Counted from the first letter of the stretch, positions 16,685-26,328 are shown. The stretch is 64,000 nucleotides of DNA from JAPUDQ01 sp964573015 (GCA_964573015.1 CAZNHZ010000001.1:359493-423492); one strand, 5' to 3'. Notes: generated from the sequence alone by a model not told the origin. Translations and numbers: made by a program.

Positions 16685-17515
16685 ATGGCAGTTTGGGATA
16701 ATCTCGGTAGCGGTAATGTCGATGATCGTCGCGGCCTGGGCGGCGCTGGCTTAGGCGCCGGTGGATTGCTGGTTGGCATCGTCATGTTTTTTGCGCTCAG
16801 TTACATGGGCATACAGGTCGATCCTGCCCTGCTCGAACAAGTCGCCGGTAGAGTCGGCGACTCGACACAAACTACCGAACAACCGGCTGAGTTTCAAGGA
16901 CAGGACGACTACGAGGTCTTCGTTGGCAATGTCCTCGGCTCGACCACGACGTATTGGAAGTCAAAAGTAAATAGCTATAGCGAGCCGCAACTGGTATTAT
17001 TTCGCGATACCACTCACTCCGGTTGCGGTATCGCCAGTAGCCAGGTCGGCCCGCACTACTGCCCTAATGACCAAAAAATTTACCTCGACGAAACGTTTTT
17101 TGACGTCCTGCGTCAACTCGGCGGCAGCAACGGCGACGTTGCCCAGGCCTATGTCATCGCTCATGAAGTCGGCCATCACGTACAACACCTTGACGGCACA
17201 ATGACGCGCGTCATGCAAAGCGGCGACTACCAGCGTACCGGCGACAACAGTCTGAGTGTACGGCTCGAGCTTCAGGCCGATTGCTACGCCGGACTGTGGG
17301 CCAATTCCCTTAAAGGCAAAGGGGTATTTGATGACGGCGAAATACATGAGGCAATCCTGGCTGCCGAAGCTGTCGGTGACGATCGCGTACAGGAGCAAAT
17401 GCAAGGCACGATCAATCCCGAAACCTGGACGCATGGCAGCTCGGCCGACCGTGTCAAGGCATTTAACCAAGGTTACGACTCCGGCAACCTAACCACCTGC
17501 AAAGCCTATATCTGA
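16685..17515 (+). CDS. YpfJ-family neutral zinc metallopeptidase
   Basis: 276 residues. N-terminal WDNLGSGNVDDRRG motif, one membrane segment (GGLLVGIVMFFALSYMGIQV), then the peptidase: FRDTTHSGCGIASSQVGPHYCPNDQKIYLD, AYVIAHEVGHHVQHL with HEVGH, and LELQADCYAGLWA, all diagnostic of PF04228. Membrane-anchored with the active site probably outside. Extended -10 TGA-TATACT (16668-16673) ends 11 nt before the ATG; no Shine-Dalgarno site. Confidence 0.93.
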   Translation: MAVWDNLGSGNVDDRRGLGGAGLGAGGLLVGIVMFFALSYMGIQVDPALLEQVAGRVGDSTQTTEQPAEFQGQDDYEVFVGNVLGSTTTYWKSKVNSYSEPQLVLFRDTTHSGCGIASSQVGPHYCPNDQKIYLDETFFDVLRQLGGSNGDVAQAYVIAHEVGHHVQHLDGTMTRVMQSGDYQRTGDNSLSVRLELQADCYAGLWANSLKGKGVFDDGEIHEAILAAEAVGDDRVQEQMQGTINPETWTHGSSADRVKAFNQGYDSGNLTTCKAYI

Positions 17516-17559
17516 CCAAAATTAATCTCAAAATCTATTACAGTTCTCTCCATCTTGTA

Positions 17560-17598
17560 TTGGCACTCTTGACCTGCGAGTGCCAGCTTTGGTACAAT
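17560..17598 (+). promoter_or_regulatory. CIRCE operator and hsp20 promoter
   Basis: TTGGCACTC (17560-17568), 9-nt spacer, GAGTGCCAG (17578-17586): the CIRCE layout (TTAGCACTC-N9-GAGTGCTAA) bound by HrcA. The spacer itself contains a -35 TTGACC (17569-17574), followed after 18 bp by -10 TACAAT (17593-17598). HrcA binding would block this promoter until heat stress. Confidence 0.88.
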
Positions 17599-17668
17599 TA
17601 GTATACATAAGCATTATGCTTCTCCGATAGATTTACTCATCATAAACAGTAAACGAAAGGAGAATATA

Positions 17669-18104
17669 ATGAGTAGTCTTATGCGATATGATCCGTTTGC
17701 CGAGCTGGACGCCTTGCAGCGGCAGTTTTTTTGGCGACGATCTGTTTACCCCAGTCAAGGGTCTCACCCTGCCGACAACCGACGTCTACACCAACCAAGA
17801 CAAAGAACTGGTCGTCGAAGCCCACCTGCCAAACTTTGATGACAACGATGTCCATGTCGAAGTCGAAAAAGGCATCCTGGTCATCCGGGCCGAGCGCCAT
17901 GAAAAAGAAGAAGATAAAGACAAGAAATACGTCGTGCGCGAAAGCAGCAGCAGTTTTTATCGACGTATTCGCCTGCCGGAGCGCGCCGATGCCGACAACA
18001 TCGCCGCTGAGTACAACGAGGGCGTCCTGAAAGTAACCGTGCCGTTTCGAGAACTCCCTGCTCCCAAAAAAATCCGCATCGCCGGCAAAGCCAAGAAAAA
18101 ATAA
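17669..18104 (+). pseudogene. Hsp20 small heat shock protein with a frameshift at T7
   Basis: The ATG at 17669 has a strong ribosome-binding site (AAAGGAG) and encodes MSSLMRYDPFAELDALQRQFF, the usual N terminus of Hsp20. At the T7 run 17726-17732 the frame is lost; dropping one T restores GDDLFTPVKGLTLPTTDVY and the whole alpha-crystallin domain (ELVVEAHLPNFDDNDVHVEV, ILVIRAERHEKEE, SFYRRIRLPERADADNIAA, YNEGVLKVTVPF). Holdase chaperone in the family. The break may be a sequencing error, a true mutation, or a slippage site that the polymerase corrects on part of the transcripts. Everything else about the gene (CIRCE promoter, SD, C terminus) is intact. Confidence 0.88.
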
Positions 18105-18122
18105 TTGTAGTATGATAGAGGC

Positions 18123-18782
18123 ATGAATAACGCCTCACTCTCACGCACACTCGCGGGCATCGGGATAATCAGTCTCGGTGTATTGGCGGCGCTGGGCGCC
18201 GTCGATGTCATAAACTTTAGCGCTCTGTGGAACAGCTGGTGGCCCGTGATACTGCTGGCAACCGGCGGGCTGATGATGCTCGCCAATCCGCGTAATTGGG
18301 GTTGGCCGGTTTTATTTATGACTTTTGGCGCACTCGCTCTGGTACGGACTCTTGGTTATAAGCCGGATTTTGAACCATTTCAACTGTTTTGGCCGGCAGT
18401 ATTGATCGTGTTTGGCTTGTCATTACTTCGCGGCAAGACAACCAGAGTGTCGGTTTCGAGCGATGAAGACAGTTTTGCTCTACTGGGAGGCAGCGAGAGC
18501 AAAAACACCAGCAAAGATTATCGCGGCGGCAAAACCACTGCTATCCTGGGCGGCACCAGTCTGGACTTGCGAGAAGCCGTCATCAAAAAGCAAGCGACTA
18601 TAAATATTACGGTATTTTGTGGCGGCGTCGAGTTAAGAATACCCGAGACTTGGGTAGTAAAAAATCAGCTAAACGCCGTGCTGGGTGGTGCCGAAATCAA
18701 AACCGGCCCCCAACCAGGGGCCAACGCTCCGGTACTGATACTGACCGGCGACATCATCATGGGCGGCGTCGAAGTCAAATAA
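18123..18782 (+). CDS. LiaF-like membrane protein (DUF5668 / LiaF C-terminal domain)
   Basis: 219 residues. About four hydrophobic segments in the first 100 residues (LAGIGIISLGVLAALGAVDV, WWPVILLATGGLMMLANP, WGWPVLFMTFGALALVRT, LFWPAVLIVFGLSLL), as in the LiaI/LiaF transmembrane region, then the beta-helical 'cell wall-active antibiotics response' domain (TTAILGGTSLDLREAVI, TINITVFCGGVELRIPETW, NAVLGGAEIKTG). In Firmicutes LiaF tunes an envelope-stress two-component system; none is seen here. TATGAT (18111-18116) ends 6 nt before the ATG. Confidence 0.85.
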   Translation: MNNASLSRTLAGIGIISLGVLAALGAVDVINFSALWNSWWPVILLATGGLMMLANPRNWGWPVLFMTFGALALVRTLGYKPDFEPFQLFWPAVLIVFGLSLLRGKTTRVSVSSDEDSFALLGGSESKNTSKDYRGGKTTAILGGTSLDLREAVIKKQATINITVFCGGVELRIPETWVVKNQLNAVLGGAEIKTGPQPGANAPVLILTGDIIMGGVEVK

Positions 18783-18864
18783 TTGCCGCAAGGAGTGCAG
18801 CAAGGAACAACCTTGCTGCAATAAGGATTACAATTATTGCTGAATTTGCGCTATACTAACAGTA

Positions 18865-20625
18865 ATGGGTGGCCGAAAAAAACAACCACTGGGGGCAACT
18901 GTTCATCGTCGCGGCGTGACTTTTCGCGTCTGGGCGCCAAATGCCAAACACGTGGCCGTCGCCGTACCATACGTCGGCTATGACACCTCAAACCAAGTCG
19001 CCATGGAGTCCGACGGTCATGGTTACTGGTCGGTCACAGTCAAAGAAGCCGAGCCCGGCCAAAGCTACAAATACCTCATAACCACCCGAAACGATGAAGT
19101 CTGGCAGCGCAACGATCCGCAAGGCCGCGCTCTAACAACGTCAGATAACGGCATCTCGGTCATAGTAGCCAATGACTTTGATTGGGGTGATGACATATTT
19201 ATGCCTGTTCCCAAAAATCAGCAGGTTATCTACGAATTGCATATCGGTACGTTTCACCGCCGTGATGCCAGCACTCAAGGCACTTTTTATGATGCCATCG
19301 AAAAGCTAGACTATCTCGAATCGCTTGGTATCAATATGATTGAGCTCATGCCGGTTACCAGTATGAGTTTTAGCGAAGGCTGGGGATACAACATCAATAG
19401 TTTATTCTCGATCGAAAACAGCTACGGCGGCCGTCATGGATTGATGAGCTTTGTGCGCGCCTGCCACGATCGCGGTATCGGCGTGATTGCCGATGTTGTT
19501 TACAATCATTTTCACGGTCCCGACATCTGGCAGTTTGACGGTGCAAGCGATGAATATCCGGGCGGTATTTATTTTTATGGCGGCGATGGATACAAAACTC
19601 CCTGGGGTGCCCGGCCAAATTACGCACGACCAGAAGTCCGTCAATACATCCTTGATAGTGTCGCAATGTGGTTTTTGGAATTCCGTCTTGATGGCCTGAG
19701 ACTGGACTCAACGGCTTACCTACGCAATCTTGATGGCGGTGATGACCTCAGTAAAGACGTTGATGGTGCGTGGTCGATGCTCCAGGATATCACCGACCTG
19801 GCCCATCGAATACGCCCCGGGTCTATTGTCATTGCCGAAGATACCGGTTCAAATGATTACATAGTCAAACCGCGCGACTGGGGCGGCGCCGGTTTTGACG
19901 CCCAATGGCGGCTGGCATTTCCCGAAGCGCTCTATCAGTCGCTTGGCATTCCGGCCCGCTATCCGGCCGACATCAAAAACGAGCTATCGCAGCGCTACAC
20001 TGACGATCCGTTCACACGCGTCGTGTTTAGCGACTCGCACGATACCGCCGCCAACGGCCGGGCTCGTCTTAACGAAGTAATCGCACCTCGCCAGGGTGAA
20101 GGTATCCGTGCTCAGCAAGAATTATTGCTAGCCAACACTATTGCTCTGACATCTCCGGGTATACCGATGCTCTTGCAAGGTCAGGAATTTATGCAAGACG
20201 GTGCTTTTAATGCCTGGCAAGATCTCGACTGGGAAAATGTCAATCGCTATCCGGCGATCGTCCAGGCTCACAGCGATCTGATTGATCTGCGACGAAATCA
20301 GTTTGGCGATAGCGCCGGGCTATGCGGCAAGTCTTTGGAATTATTTCATAGCGACGACGACAACCGAGTCTTGGCCTATCATCGCTGGGACAGCGGCGGC
20401 GAAGGCGACGACACCATCATAATCGCTAATTTCGGCGACTCTCCATTTACATCGTATGATCTCACTTTGCCGGTTGGCGGTGTTTGGCGTTTGCGGTTTT
20501 GTTCGGCACTTTATTATGGCGCTACCACCAACAAACCGACGGTTGGCACCGTCATTACGACCGACCAATCCGGCAGATGCAGTCTGGTGCTGCCGAAACG
20601 CTCAGCGATTATACTGACCAAATAG
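18865..20625 (+). CDS. GH13 alpha-glucan enzyme with CBM48 (branching enzyme/trehalohydrolase-like)
   Basis: 586 residues, no signal peptide. CBM48-like domain ~10-110 (GVTFRVWAPNAKHVAVAVPY, GYWSVTVKEAEPGQSYKYLI), then the GH13 barrel: YELHIGTFHRRDA, IADVVYNHFHGP, LRLDST with the nucleophile Asp, IVIAEDTG with the acid/base Glu, VFSDSHDT with the third Asp; C-terminal beta domain. The layout fits GlgB or malto-oligosyltrehalose trehalohydrolase (TreZ); I cannot decide, and no other glycogen or trehalose gene is in the window. TATACT (18852-18857) ends 7 nt before the ATG. Confidence 0.85.
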   Translation: MGGRKKQPLGATVHRRGVTFRVWAPNAKHVAVAVPYVGYDTSNQVAMESDGHGYWSVTVKEAEPGQSYKYLITTRNDEVWQRNDPQGRALTTSDNGISVIVANDFDWGDDIFMPVPKNQQVIYELHIGTFHRRDASTQGTFYDAIEKLDYLESLGINMIELMPVTSMSFSEGWGYNINSLFSIENSYGGRHGLMSFVRACHDRGIGVIADVVYNHFHGPDIWQFDGASDEYPGGIYFYGGDGYKTPWGARPNYARPEVRQYILDSVAMWFLEFRLDGLRLDSTAYLRNLDGGDDLSKDVDGAWSMLQDITDLAHRIRPGSIVIAEDTGSNDYIVKPRDWGGAGFDAQWRLAFPEALYQSLGIPARYPADIKNELSQRYTDDPFTRVVFSDSHDTAANGRARLNEVIAPRQGEGIRAQQELLLANTIALTSPGIPMLLQGQEFMQDGAFNAWQDLDWENVNRYPAIVQAHSDLIDLRRNQFGDSAGLCGKSLELFHSDDDNRVLAYHRWDSGGEGDDTIIIANFGDSPFTSYDLTLPVGGVWRLRFCSALYYGATTNKPTVGTVITTDQSGRCSLVLPKRSAIILTK

Positions 20626-20639
20626 TCTCGTTTTTTGGT

Positions 20640-21515
20640 TTATCGGTTTGATCGCAACAGTCTTTGTTCGATCCGGTGATTTATCTCAGCTCCAAGCAGC
20701 ACGATAAAACTTGATAAATTGAGCCAGATCATAAACGCAATCAACCCTGCAAACAAACTGTACGAATCGCTAAAGTTGGCAAATTTTTGCAAATACACAA
20801 AAAACGCTGCACTGCCGACAATCCATATAAGCGTCGCAATAATTGCCCCCCAACTCACCCACTGCCATGGTTCCTTGGGTTCATGACTTGGTCCAAAACG
20901 ATAAAGAACCGCCAGACCGACCATCATCAATACCGCCAAAAGCAGCCAGCGAACCACCAAAAACACCTCGGTCATCACCTGCGGCGCACCCAAGAGCCGC
21001 AGCATTTCACCGCTGGTAAACAGCAGCGGCACTATGGCGACTATCGATAACAACAAACCCAACGTCAAAACAATGCTGACAAGGCGTTGTTTGAAAAAAT
21101 TACGCGTTTCTTTGAGCTCGTACATAACATTGAGGGCGCTCATAGTATTGGCGATCGCACCAGCCACACTGAGTACCGACAGACCGATACCAAGAACCGC
21201 CACGATAGCACTCGTCGCGGGTTTTTCGGTTGCATGATGCAGCTGAGTGACAAAAAGCGAATAAATATCACGCGGCACAAACTGACTGACGCTACCAGCA
21301 GCCGATTGGATTTGCTCCGACGAAAAACTCATACCGGCTAAAGCCACAATTGCCGCAACCATCGGAAAAAACGCCAAAACTCCAAAATAGGCAATTCCTG
21401 CCGACAGCATCGGTACGTTTTTGCGCCCCATGACATCAAAAGCTTCCTTTATAACTCGCTTGAGCGCGCGCCACGACGGATGTAAAAATATAATGCTACT
21501 GCTATTATGTTTCAT
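20640..21515 (-). CDS. YihY/BrkB family inner membrane protein
   Basis: 291 residues from the ATG at 21515 (MKHNSSSIIFLHPSWRALKR), with TATCAT on the minus strand 7 nt before it. Six membrane segments and the family signature region (NVPMLSAGIAYFGVLAFFPM near the N terminus, PWQWVSWGAIIATLIW, FSDSYSLFAGLIAFMIWLNL, SSFIVLLGAEIN). Often annotated as ribonuclease BN, wrongly; function unsettled. It converges with the GH13 gene, 14 nt away. Confidence 0.92.
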   Translation of the reverse strand: MKHNSSSIIFLHPSWRALKRVIKEAFDVMGRKNVPMLSAGIAYFGVLAFFPMVAAIVALAGMSFSSEQIQSAAGSVSQFVPRDIYSLFVTQLHHATEKPATSAIVAVLGIGLSVLSVAGAIANTMSALNVMYELKETRNFFKQRLVSIVLTLGLLLSIVAIVPLLFTSGEMLRLLGAPQVMTEVFLVVRWLLLAVLMMVGLAVLYRFGPSHEPKEPWQWVSWGAIIATLIWIVGSAAFFVYLQKFANFSDSYSLFAGLIAFMIWLNLSSFIVLLGAEINHRIEQRLLRSNR

Positions 21516-21528
21516 GCTTTTTATGATA

Positions 21529-22335
21529 TCACGTCCGCCGCTTAATCTGCTCGACGATGACCCGAGCAATTGCCGGCGTAAAACGTCCGATAATTTCGTG
21601 GCCGGCCAAAACTTTTATCAGCTTAATACTAGGATTAATCGCAGCAATTTTTTTGAGATTGGCCGAAACAACAAACGGATCGAGCGAACCGTAAATAATC
21701 GTGATCGGCCGCCGCAGTCGTTGAATATCCCGAAATGCCGTTTGACTGATGATACTGCCTTTTAGCGTCTGAATATAGCTTGACATGGTTTCTTCGGTTA
21801 CATTAAAAGCCGGATTAACCAGGCGATGCTTGATGGCAAAGCTGGCCAGCTTGATGAACTGCGACTGATTTGACTCTACCTGCGAGTACAGGCGTTTTAG
21901 CAACTGGTCGGCGCGAAGCAAGCGCTTTTCCTCGGGATTATAAAACGGCGGACTGCACAGTATCAGCGAGCCAACCAGCAGCGGATAACGCCGCGCTACC
22001 TCAACCGCGACCAGAGCACCAAGTGAATGACCAACTACAATCAGGCGCGCAGCAACACCGCTGCGAATCAACGTCGCTACCACTGCTTTGGCTTGTTCGT
22101 CAGCACTATACCGCGCCCATTCCGGCTTGGGCGATCGCCCAAAACCCAGCATATCAATCGTCAAGATCGATACATCAGCCGGTAATTCTTTGATAACCTC
22201 TTTCCACTCCGCACCGCTGCTGCCAATACCATGCAAAAACAACACCGTAGCCCGAGATCGTTTAACACGGCGCCGATATTGAATATTGAGCCGATACGGT
22301 ACCCGTAAATATTTGTGAATAAACTTATCAAACAT
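21529..22335 (-). CDS. Alpha/beta hydrolase
   Basis: 268 residues from the ATG at 22335 (MFDKFIHKYLRVPYRL). Alpha/beta-hydrolase fold: oxyanion segment LFLHGIGSSGAEW, nucleophile elbow VVGHSLGALVAVE (Ser in GHSLG), Asp in YGSLDPFV, and His in LAGHEIIGR. Cytoplasmic, substrate unknown. It lies 28 nt downstream of the galU-like gene and may share its transcript, though a weak TACAGA box stands close to its ATG. Confidence 0.88.
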   Translation of the reverse strand: MFDKFIHKYLRVPYRLNIQYRRRVKRSRATVLFLHGIGSSGAEWKEVIKELPADVSILTIDMLGFGRSPKPEWARYSADEQAKAVVATLIRSGVAARLIVVGHSLGALVAVEVARRYPLLVGSLILCSPPFYNPEEKRLLRADQLLKRLYSQVESNQSQFIKLASFAIKHRLVNPAFNVTEETMSSYIQTLKGSIISQTAFRDIQRLRRPITIIYGSLDPFVVSANLKKIAAINPSIKLIKVLAGHEIIGRFTPAIARVIVEQIKRRT

Positions 22336-22363
22336 GTATGTTCTGTATCTCAGTCTCACTCTT

Positions 22364-23206
22364 TTATTGTGAGCTTCTTTCTATTTCCGCTACGGTATTG
22401 TTTGCGTACAGCCAGCCTTCTAACGTACCTCCGTCGAGATACTCACCTTTGGCGTGTACTACCTTCATGATGTGACCATCCGCAAGCAAACTAGTAAACG
22501 GTGTAAAAATAAAATATTCTCCTCCATCTCTAGATGGCTGCTCGACATATGCTTTGATGGCCATAATCATGTCGTAACTTAGCAAATATTTACTAACATT
22601 TTTTATAAATGGCTTTGGTAGTATGTCGGGATGCTCAACAATTTGTATTAGATTACCCTGAGCGTCTTCTTGGATTGAACCGTATCTGCCCGTAATCGTA
22701 TCGTTGTCTCGCAGCACGGCTCCTAGAACAGCATTTGGCGCATCACCAGCACCCTCAAGCAACCGAGCAATTTCCGATGAACCGTCACGACTATAAAAGA
22801 AATCGTCGCCCATTAGTACTACCGCAGACTCACCTGGATGAATAAAATCGCTCGCAAGTGCAACTGGCACCGCCGTACCATATTTGCCATAACTTGGCTG
22901 GACAACAAAATGTAACTTCACTCCTGCAAGAGGCGCAACCATTGGTAGTAGTGAATCTTTGTTGTTGCGTCGGAGATAATCATTGAGCTTGATATTACTA
23001 CGATAGAAATTCTCAAGCTGCGTGCTGTCTTCGCCCACCACGAATATCAGTTCAGTGATCCCCGCCGCCAAACAATCGCGCACCACATAATCGATAATTG
23101 GACGATTACAAACTGGCAACATACATTTTTCAATCGATTTGGTGATAGGCAGCATGCGCGTTCCCCACCCTGCTACCGGAATAATTGCTTTAGTAACTTT
23201 AGTCAT
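22364..23206 (-). CDS. galU: UTP-glucose-1-phosphate uridylyltransferase family protein
   Basis: 280 residues, usual length. Nucleotidyltransferase start IIPVAGWGTRMLPITKSIEK (the G-x-G-T-R-x-LP and K of the sugar-1-phosphate nucleotidyltransferases), VVRDCLAAGITELIFVVG, PVALASDFI, VVLMGDDFF with the metal Asp, and EYFIFTPFTSLL. It would make UDP-glucose for envelope sugars. The motif after GTRMLP reads TKSIEKCMLPV where GalU usually has TKAIPKEMLP, so the exact sugar is uncertain. Its start overlaps the C26 gene by 4 nt. Confidence 0.87.
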   Translation of the reverse strand: MTKVTKAIIPVAGWGTRMLPITKSIEKCMLPVCNRPIIDYVVRDCLAAGITELIFVVGEDSTQLENFYRSNIKLNDYLRRNNKDSLLPMVAPLAGVKLHFVVQPSYGKYGTAVPVALASDFIHPGESAVVLMGDDFFYSRDGSSEIARLLEGAGDAPNAVLGAVLRDNDTITGRYGSIQEDAQGNLIQIVEHPDILPKPFIKNVSKYLLSYDMIMAIKAYVEQPSRDGGEYFIFTPFTSLLADGHIMKVVHAKGEYLDGGTLEGWLYANNTVAEIERSSQ

Positions 23207-23916
23207 AGCTTTTCACTCCTGTTATAGCCTAAACAATGTTCAGTAAATGCCCGATAGATATGAGCGCCGGTCGCATCGGATTCGGGGTGCCACTGGATGC
23301 CGAAATGTCCACGACCCTCAATCGCTTCAATAATTCCATCAGGCGCATCAGCCGCGATGCTAAAACCATCAGCAAGCTCATCAATCGCCTGATGATGACG
23401 AGAATTAATCGTGTGCACCTGAGCATCTTTCATACCTAAAAACTCCGTATAAAATCTAACCGGATGTTCTGTACCATCATGGTTGATCGCATCTGGTCGC
23501 ATAGTTGGCACATCCTGAATAAGCGCGCCTCCATAATGCACATTGAGTCGCTGCATACCATAGCAAATCCCGAGAATTGGCATGGCAAAAGCATCACAGG
23601 CTGTAATGAGTTTTTTCTCCCAGGCAAATCGTTTGGCTGGTTCGATGCGTTTTACTGCGGCGATACGCTTTTGACCATATCGCGAGGGCGAAATATCTGC
23701 TCCACCTGATAGCACGATGCCATCACAGTGCTGCATGATATACGCCAGCGGCATATCAGGATTAAGCAGGAGCGGCACCCCGCCAACCTGAGCAATCATG
23801 TACGAATATTCTCGTCGGATAAATTGTCGCTCGATTGGCGAACCTGGTATGAACTGTGCTCCATTATCAAAACTTGGCACAATACCAATAACAGCCTGTT
23901 TGTTTACCGTTCCCAT
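23203..23916 (-). CDS. Class I glutamine amidotransferase-like peptidase C26
   Basis: 237 residues, like PuuD-type gamma-glutamyl hydrolases. Nucleophile Cys in LGICYGMQRLNV, His and Glu in GIQWHPESD, and GIVLSGGADISPSRYG early. In E. coli PuuD cleaves gamma-glutamyl-GABA; here the true substrate may be a gamma-glutamyl peptide. Minus-strand TATAAT (23924-23929) ends 7 nt before the ATG, a leaderless start that opens the C26-galU-hydrolase unit. Confidence 0.88.
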   Translation of the reverse strand: MGTVNKQAVIGIVPSFDNGAQFIPGSPIERQFIRREYSYMIAQVGGVPLLLNPDMPLAYIMQHCDGIVLSGGADISPSRYGQKRIAAVKRIEPAKRFAWEKKLITACDAFAMPILGICYGMQRLNVHYGGALIQDVPTMRPDAINHDGTEHPVRFYTEFLGMKDAQVHTINSRHHQAIDELADGFSIAADAPDGIIEAIEGRGHFGIQWHPESDATGAHIYRAFTEHCLGYNRSEKL

Positions 23917-23933
23917 TCTTCTAATTATACAGC

Positions 23934-26240
23934 TTATTGAGTAGCGTGGTCATCACGGCGAGTAATAACCGCAATAATCCAAAGTGTTACGATAGTCACG
24001 ACACCACCGATCACCCACCAGTACCAACAGACCCCGAACCATTGGGCACATTGTGTGGCCTCAGCTTCATCGCCCGTAGATTCACTGATCGGTGAGGTAG
24101 TGTTTTGTGCAACCCTCGAGCTACCAAGGATTGACGGTTTGGATGATTCATCAACCACGGTCGCTAACGTATCGCTATCAGCGCCGCTCGTATAACCACC
24201 AAACCCACCGACAGTGCGGGACGAGAGCACTGTACCGGATGAGGAAGCGTCCGACTGCAGAGCAGTCTGAGGCGATGTTGATTGAGTCGTACTCGCACCC
24301 TGGACGTTATCAGAAGTTGTGGTCGGTCCGTTAGCCAGTGGTTGAGCTGGCTGAACTGCTTGGCGCATAAGGGTAAAGCTTTGTACCGTTACCTCGCGAT
24401 TAGATACATTGCCGGCAAAATCAGTACCCCAGACATATACTCGATATGTTCCATCAGGCAGCCCGGCAGTAGAAAGATTGGCTGAGTAAGTACCGTCTGC
24501 ATTGCCGTAAACGGTTGTCAGACCTTGGCTAGCGCCAATAGCATCGACGAGCTGAATATGTGCATAGTTCGGTGCGGTATTGTCAGTAAATGTACCGCTA
24601 ATAGTTATGACGCTGTCAGTTGTATTGGTTGTGATCACCTGTCCGGAAGTCGGAGTAGCAATCGTAATCACGGGTGCCGTTGCATCATATGTAATCACAA
24701 ACGGTGCGCTACATGGTGACTGGTTGCCAGCGCGGTCGACTGCTACGACGCAGAAATAATGGACGCCTTCGCCTTGGTTAAATTCTCGCCAGAGCGAAGT
24801 GCCACCAATTTGCTCCAGGTATTCACTGCCTTGTTTAAAGGCATTTCCATCAATTGCTTTCCAGTACTTGTATAGATAGTGATCAACGTCGCTTGAGGTA
24901 CTGGCAGTCCAGCTCGCGCTGCCGCTGACTTCGTTCGTAATATTACCTATCGACAAAACATGACCACTTGCAGTTGTCCAGAGTAAGTCGGTTGGAGCAG
25001 CCGGAGCAGTATTATCAATCGTAAACGTTCGCTCCATTCGCTGCGTTACCCCGCCGTCAAAGTCCGTACCGGTATAAAGCAGACTGTAGTCACCATCGGC
25101 GAGACCGGCAGGCACTGGTATGTTGACCGTGAAGTTACCATTGGCTGCTAGGCCTGGGTTGTTGTAGTGCATGGTATATACCGTCACGAGGTTACCCTTG
25201 TAGATAAGATCAAGCTGGAGGTAGTTCACTGCTTTATCGTCGGTAAATGTTCCACTAACAGTCAGGGTATTGCGTGGTGCAGTGGTAACAAATGCGCCAA
25301 GCACTGGACTAGTGACAGTGACCTTTGGAGTCGGCAGCAAGCTAAGATAAGTCGGCCATATATTATTACCTTCGTTAAAGGCAGCATTGGTCGTTGTTTT
25401 GGTGCCGCTGGCGTCGGTAATCGAAATTGTCACGCTAACCGGTTTGGTATCTTTGGTCCAGCTGGCCGGTGCCGGCTGCCAGTTATCAACATCACTGGCT
25501 TCGGTAAACGTGCCCTCCTGAATAACAAATGGTGCGGTTTGCTGTACCGGTACTGATTTGTTGCTGATCGAATCTTTGACGGCTTGGTTAGCGTACTTGA
25601 TAACGTGGCTGCCGTCAGCCCTCAGTATATCGACCTTGACTTCACTCACCGTCCCGAAATGCGCCGCGTTAAAGCCGACGCTAATTCCCTTGTAAACACT
25701 GTCATTATTGGTGTTGAAATTTTCCGCGTTGACTTCAGGTGCTGCTGGATCAGGAGTTGGATCAACTACAGTGACAGATGTGGAAACTTCAACCGGCGTC
25801 GGAATTTCTCCTCCACCTACCGTAGCGGTTATCGTATACGTTCCGGCAACTGAGTCTTTGTAGTAAAAACTTATGAGCGAACTGCCGCTGGAAATTGTGA
25901 AATCGGCTTCACTAGTCGCGCCATATGAATCGCTTGTTGTTGGAGCAAAACGCCCGGTCGTAGAAGAAGAAGTTAGGTGCAAAGTAGCAGAGCCGGTCAC
26001 TGCCTCATCGCTGCCGCCGCTATTCTTTAGCCGTACACTAAACTTGTCCGAATTAGTGTTGATATTTACTGAAGCATCGTCGGCTTCAAACACAGCCGAT
26101 GAAACGTTTGCGCCTGCTGCAAAAACGCGCGGTACGTCCAGCGCCAGTAGTGGCTGCGCCACCAGCGCTGCAATCGCCAGCAGTGTCCCGACCAACTTAA
26201 TCCGGCCGGAATTATGTTTATATCCCCTCCTGTAGACCAT
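23934..26240 (-). CDS. Large surface protein with Ig-like repeats and C-terminal anchor
   Basis: 768 residues. Signal peptide ~14-42 (LVGTLLAIAALVAQPLLALD), then beta-rich repeats: an N-terminal CalX-like/invasin-like domain, two copies of a 'TxTSPxxGAxVTTxxx-I-VSGTFTDxxAxNY-x-LDGTY' Ig-like module (about residues 300-400 and 540-640) that flank a fibronectin-like module (APAAPTDLLWTTASGHVLSI, DRAGNQSPCSAPF). A Ser/Thr-rich linker leads to a C-terminal membrane helix (WYWWVIGGVVTIVTLWIIAV) and RRDDHATQ. Likely a cell-bound adhesin or stalk protein. AGGTAGGT precedes the ATG at 26240. Confidence 0.85.
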   Translation of the reverse strand: MVYRRGYKHNSGRIKLVGTLLAIAALVAQPLLALDVPRVFAAGANVSSAVFEADDASVNINTNSDKFSVRLKNSGGSDEAVTGSATLHLTSSSTTGRFAPTTSDSYGATSEADFTISSGSSLISFYYKDSVAGTYTITATVGGGEIPTPVEVSTSVTVVDPTPDPAAPEVNAENFNTNNDSVYKGISVGFNAAHFGTVSEVKVDILRADGSHVIKYANQAVKDSISNKSVPVQQTAPFVIQEGTFTEASDVDNWQPAPASWTKDTKPVSVTISITDASGTKTTTNAAFNEGNNIWPTYLSLLPTPKVTVTSPVLGAFVTTAPRNTLTVSGTFTDDKAVNYLQLDLIYKGNLVTVYTMHYNNPGLAANGNFTVNIPVPAGLADGDYSLLYTGTDFDGGVTQRMERTFTIDNTAPAAPTDLLWTTASGHVLSIGNITNEVSGSASWTASTSSDVDHYLYKYWKAIDGNAFKQGSEYLEQIGGTSLWREFNQGEGVHYFCVVAVDRAGNQSPCSAPFVITYDATAPVITIATPTSGQVITTNTTDSVITISGTFTDNTAPNYAHIQLVDAIGASQGLTTVYGNADGTYSANLSTAGLPDGTYRVYVWGTDFAGNVSNREVTVQSFTLMRQAVQPAQPLANGPTTTSDNVQGASTTQSTSPQTALQSDASSSGTVLSSRTVGGFGGYTSGADSDTLATVVDESSKPSILGSSRVAQNTTSPISESTGDEAEATQCAQWFGVCWYWWVIGGVVTIVTLWIIAVITRRDDHATQ

Positions 26241-26328
26241 ACCTACCTCGCAGATTTCTATGGTTATGTTGAATATATCTTAAGTATAACCTTTTCTGAG
26301 AAAAGCACTAGAGGGGGAATGATGTATT

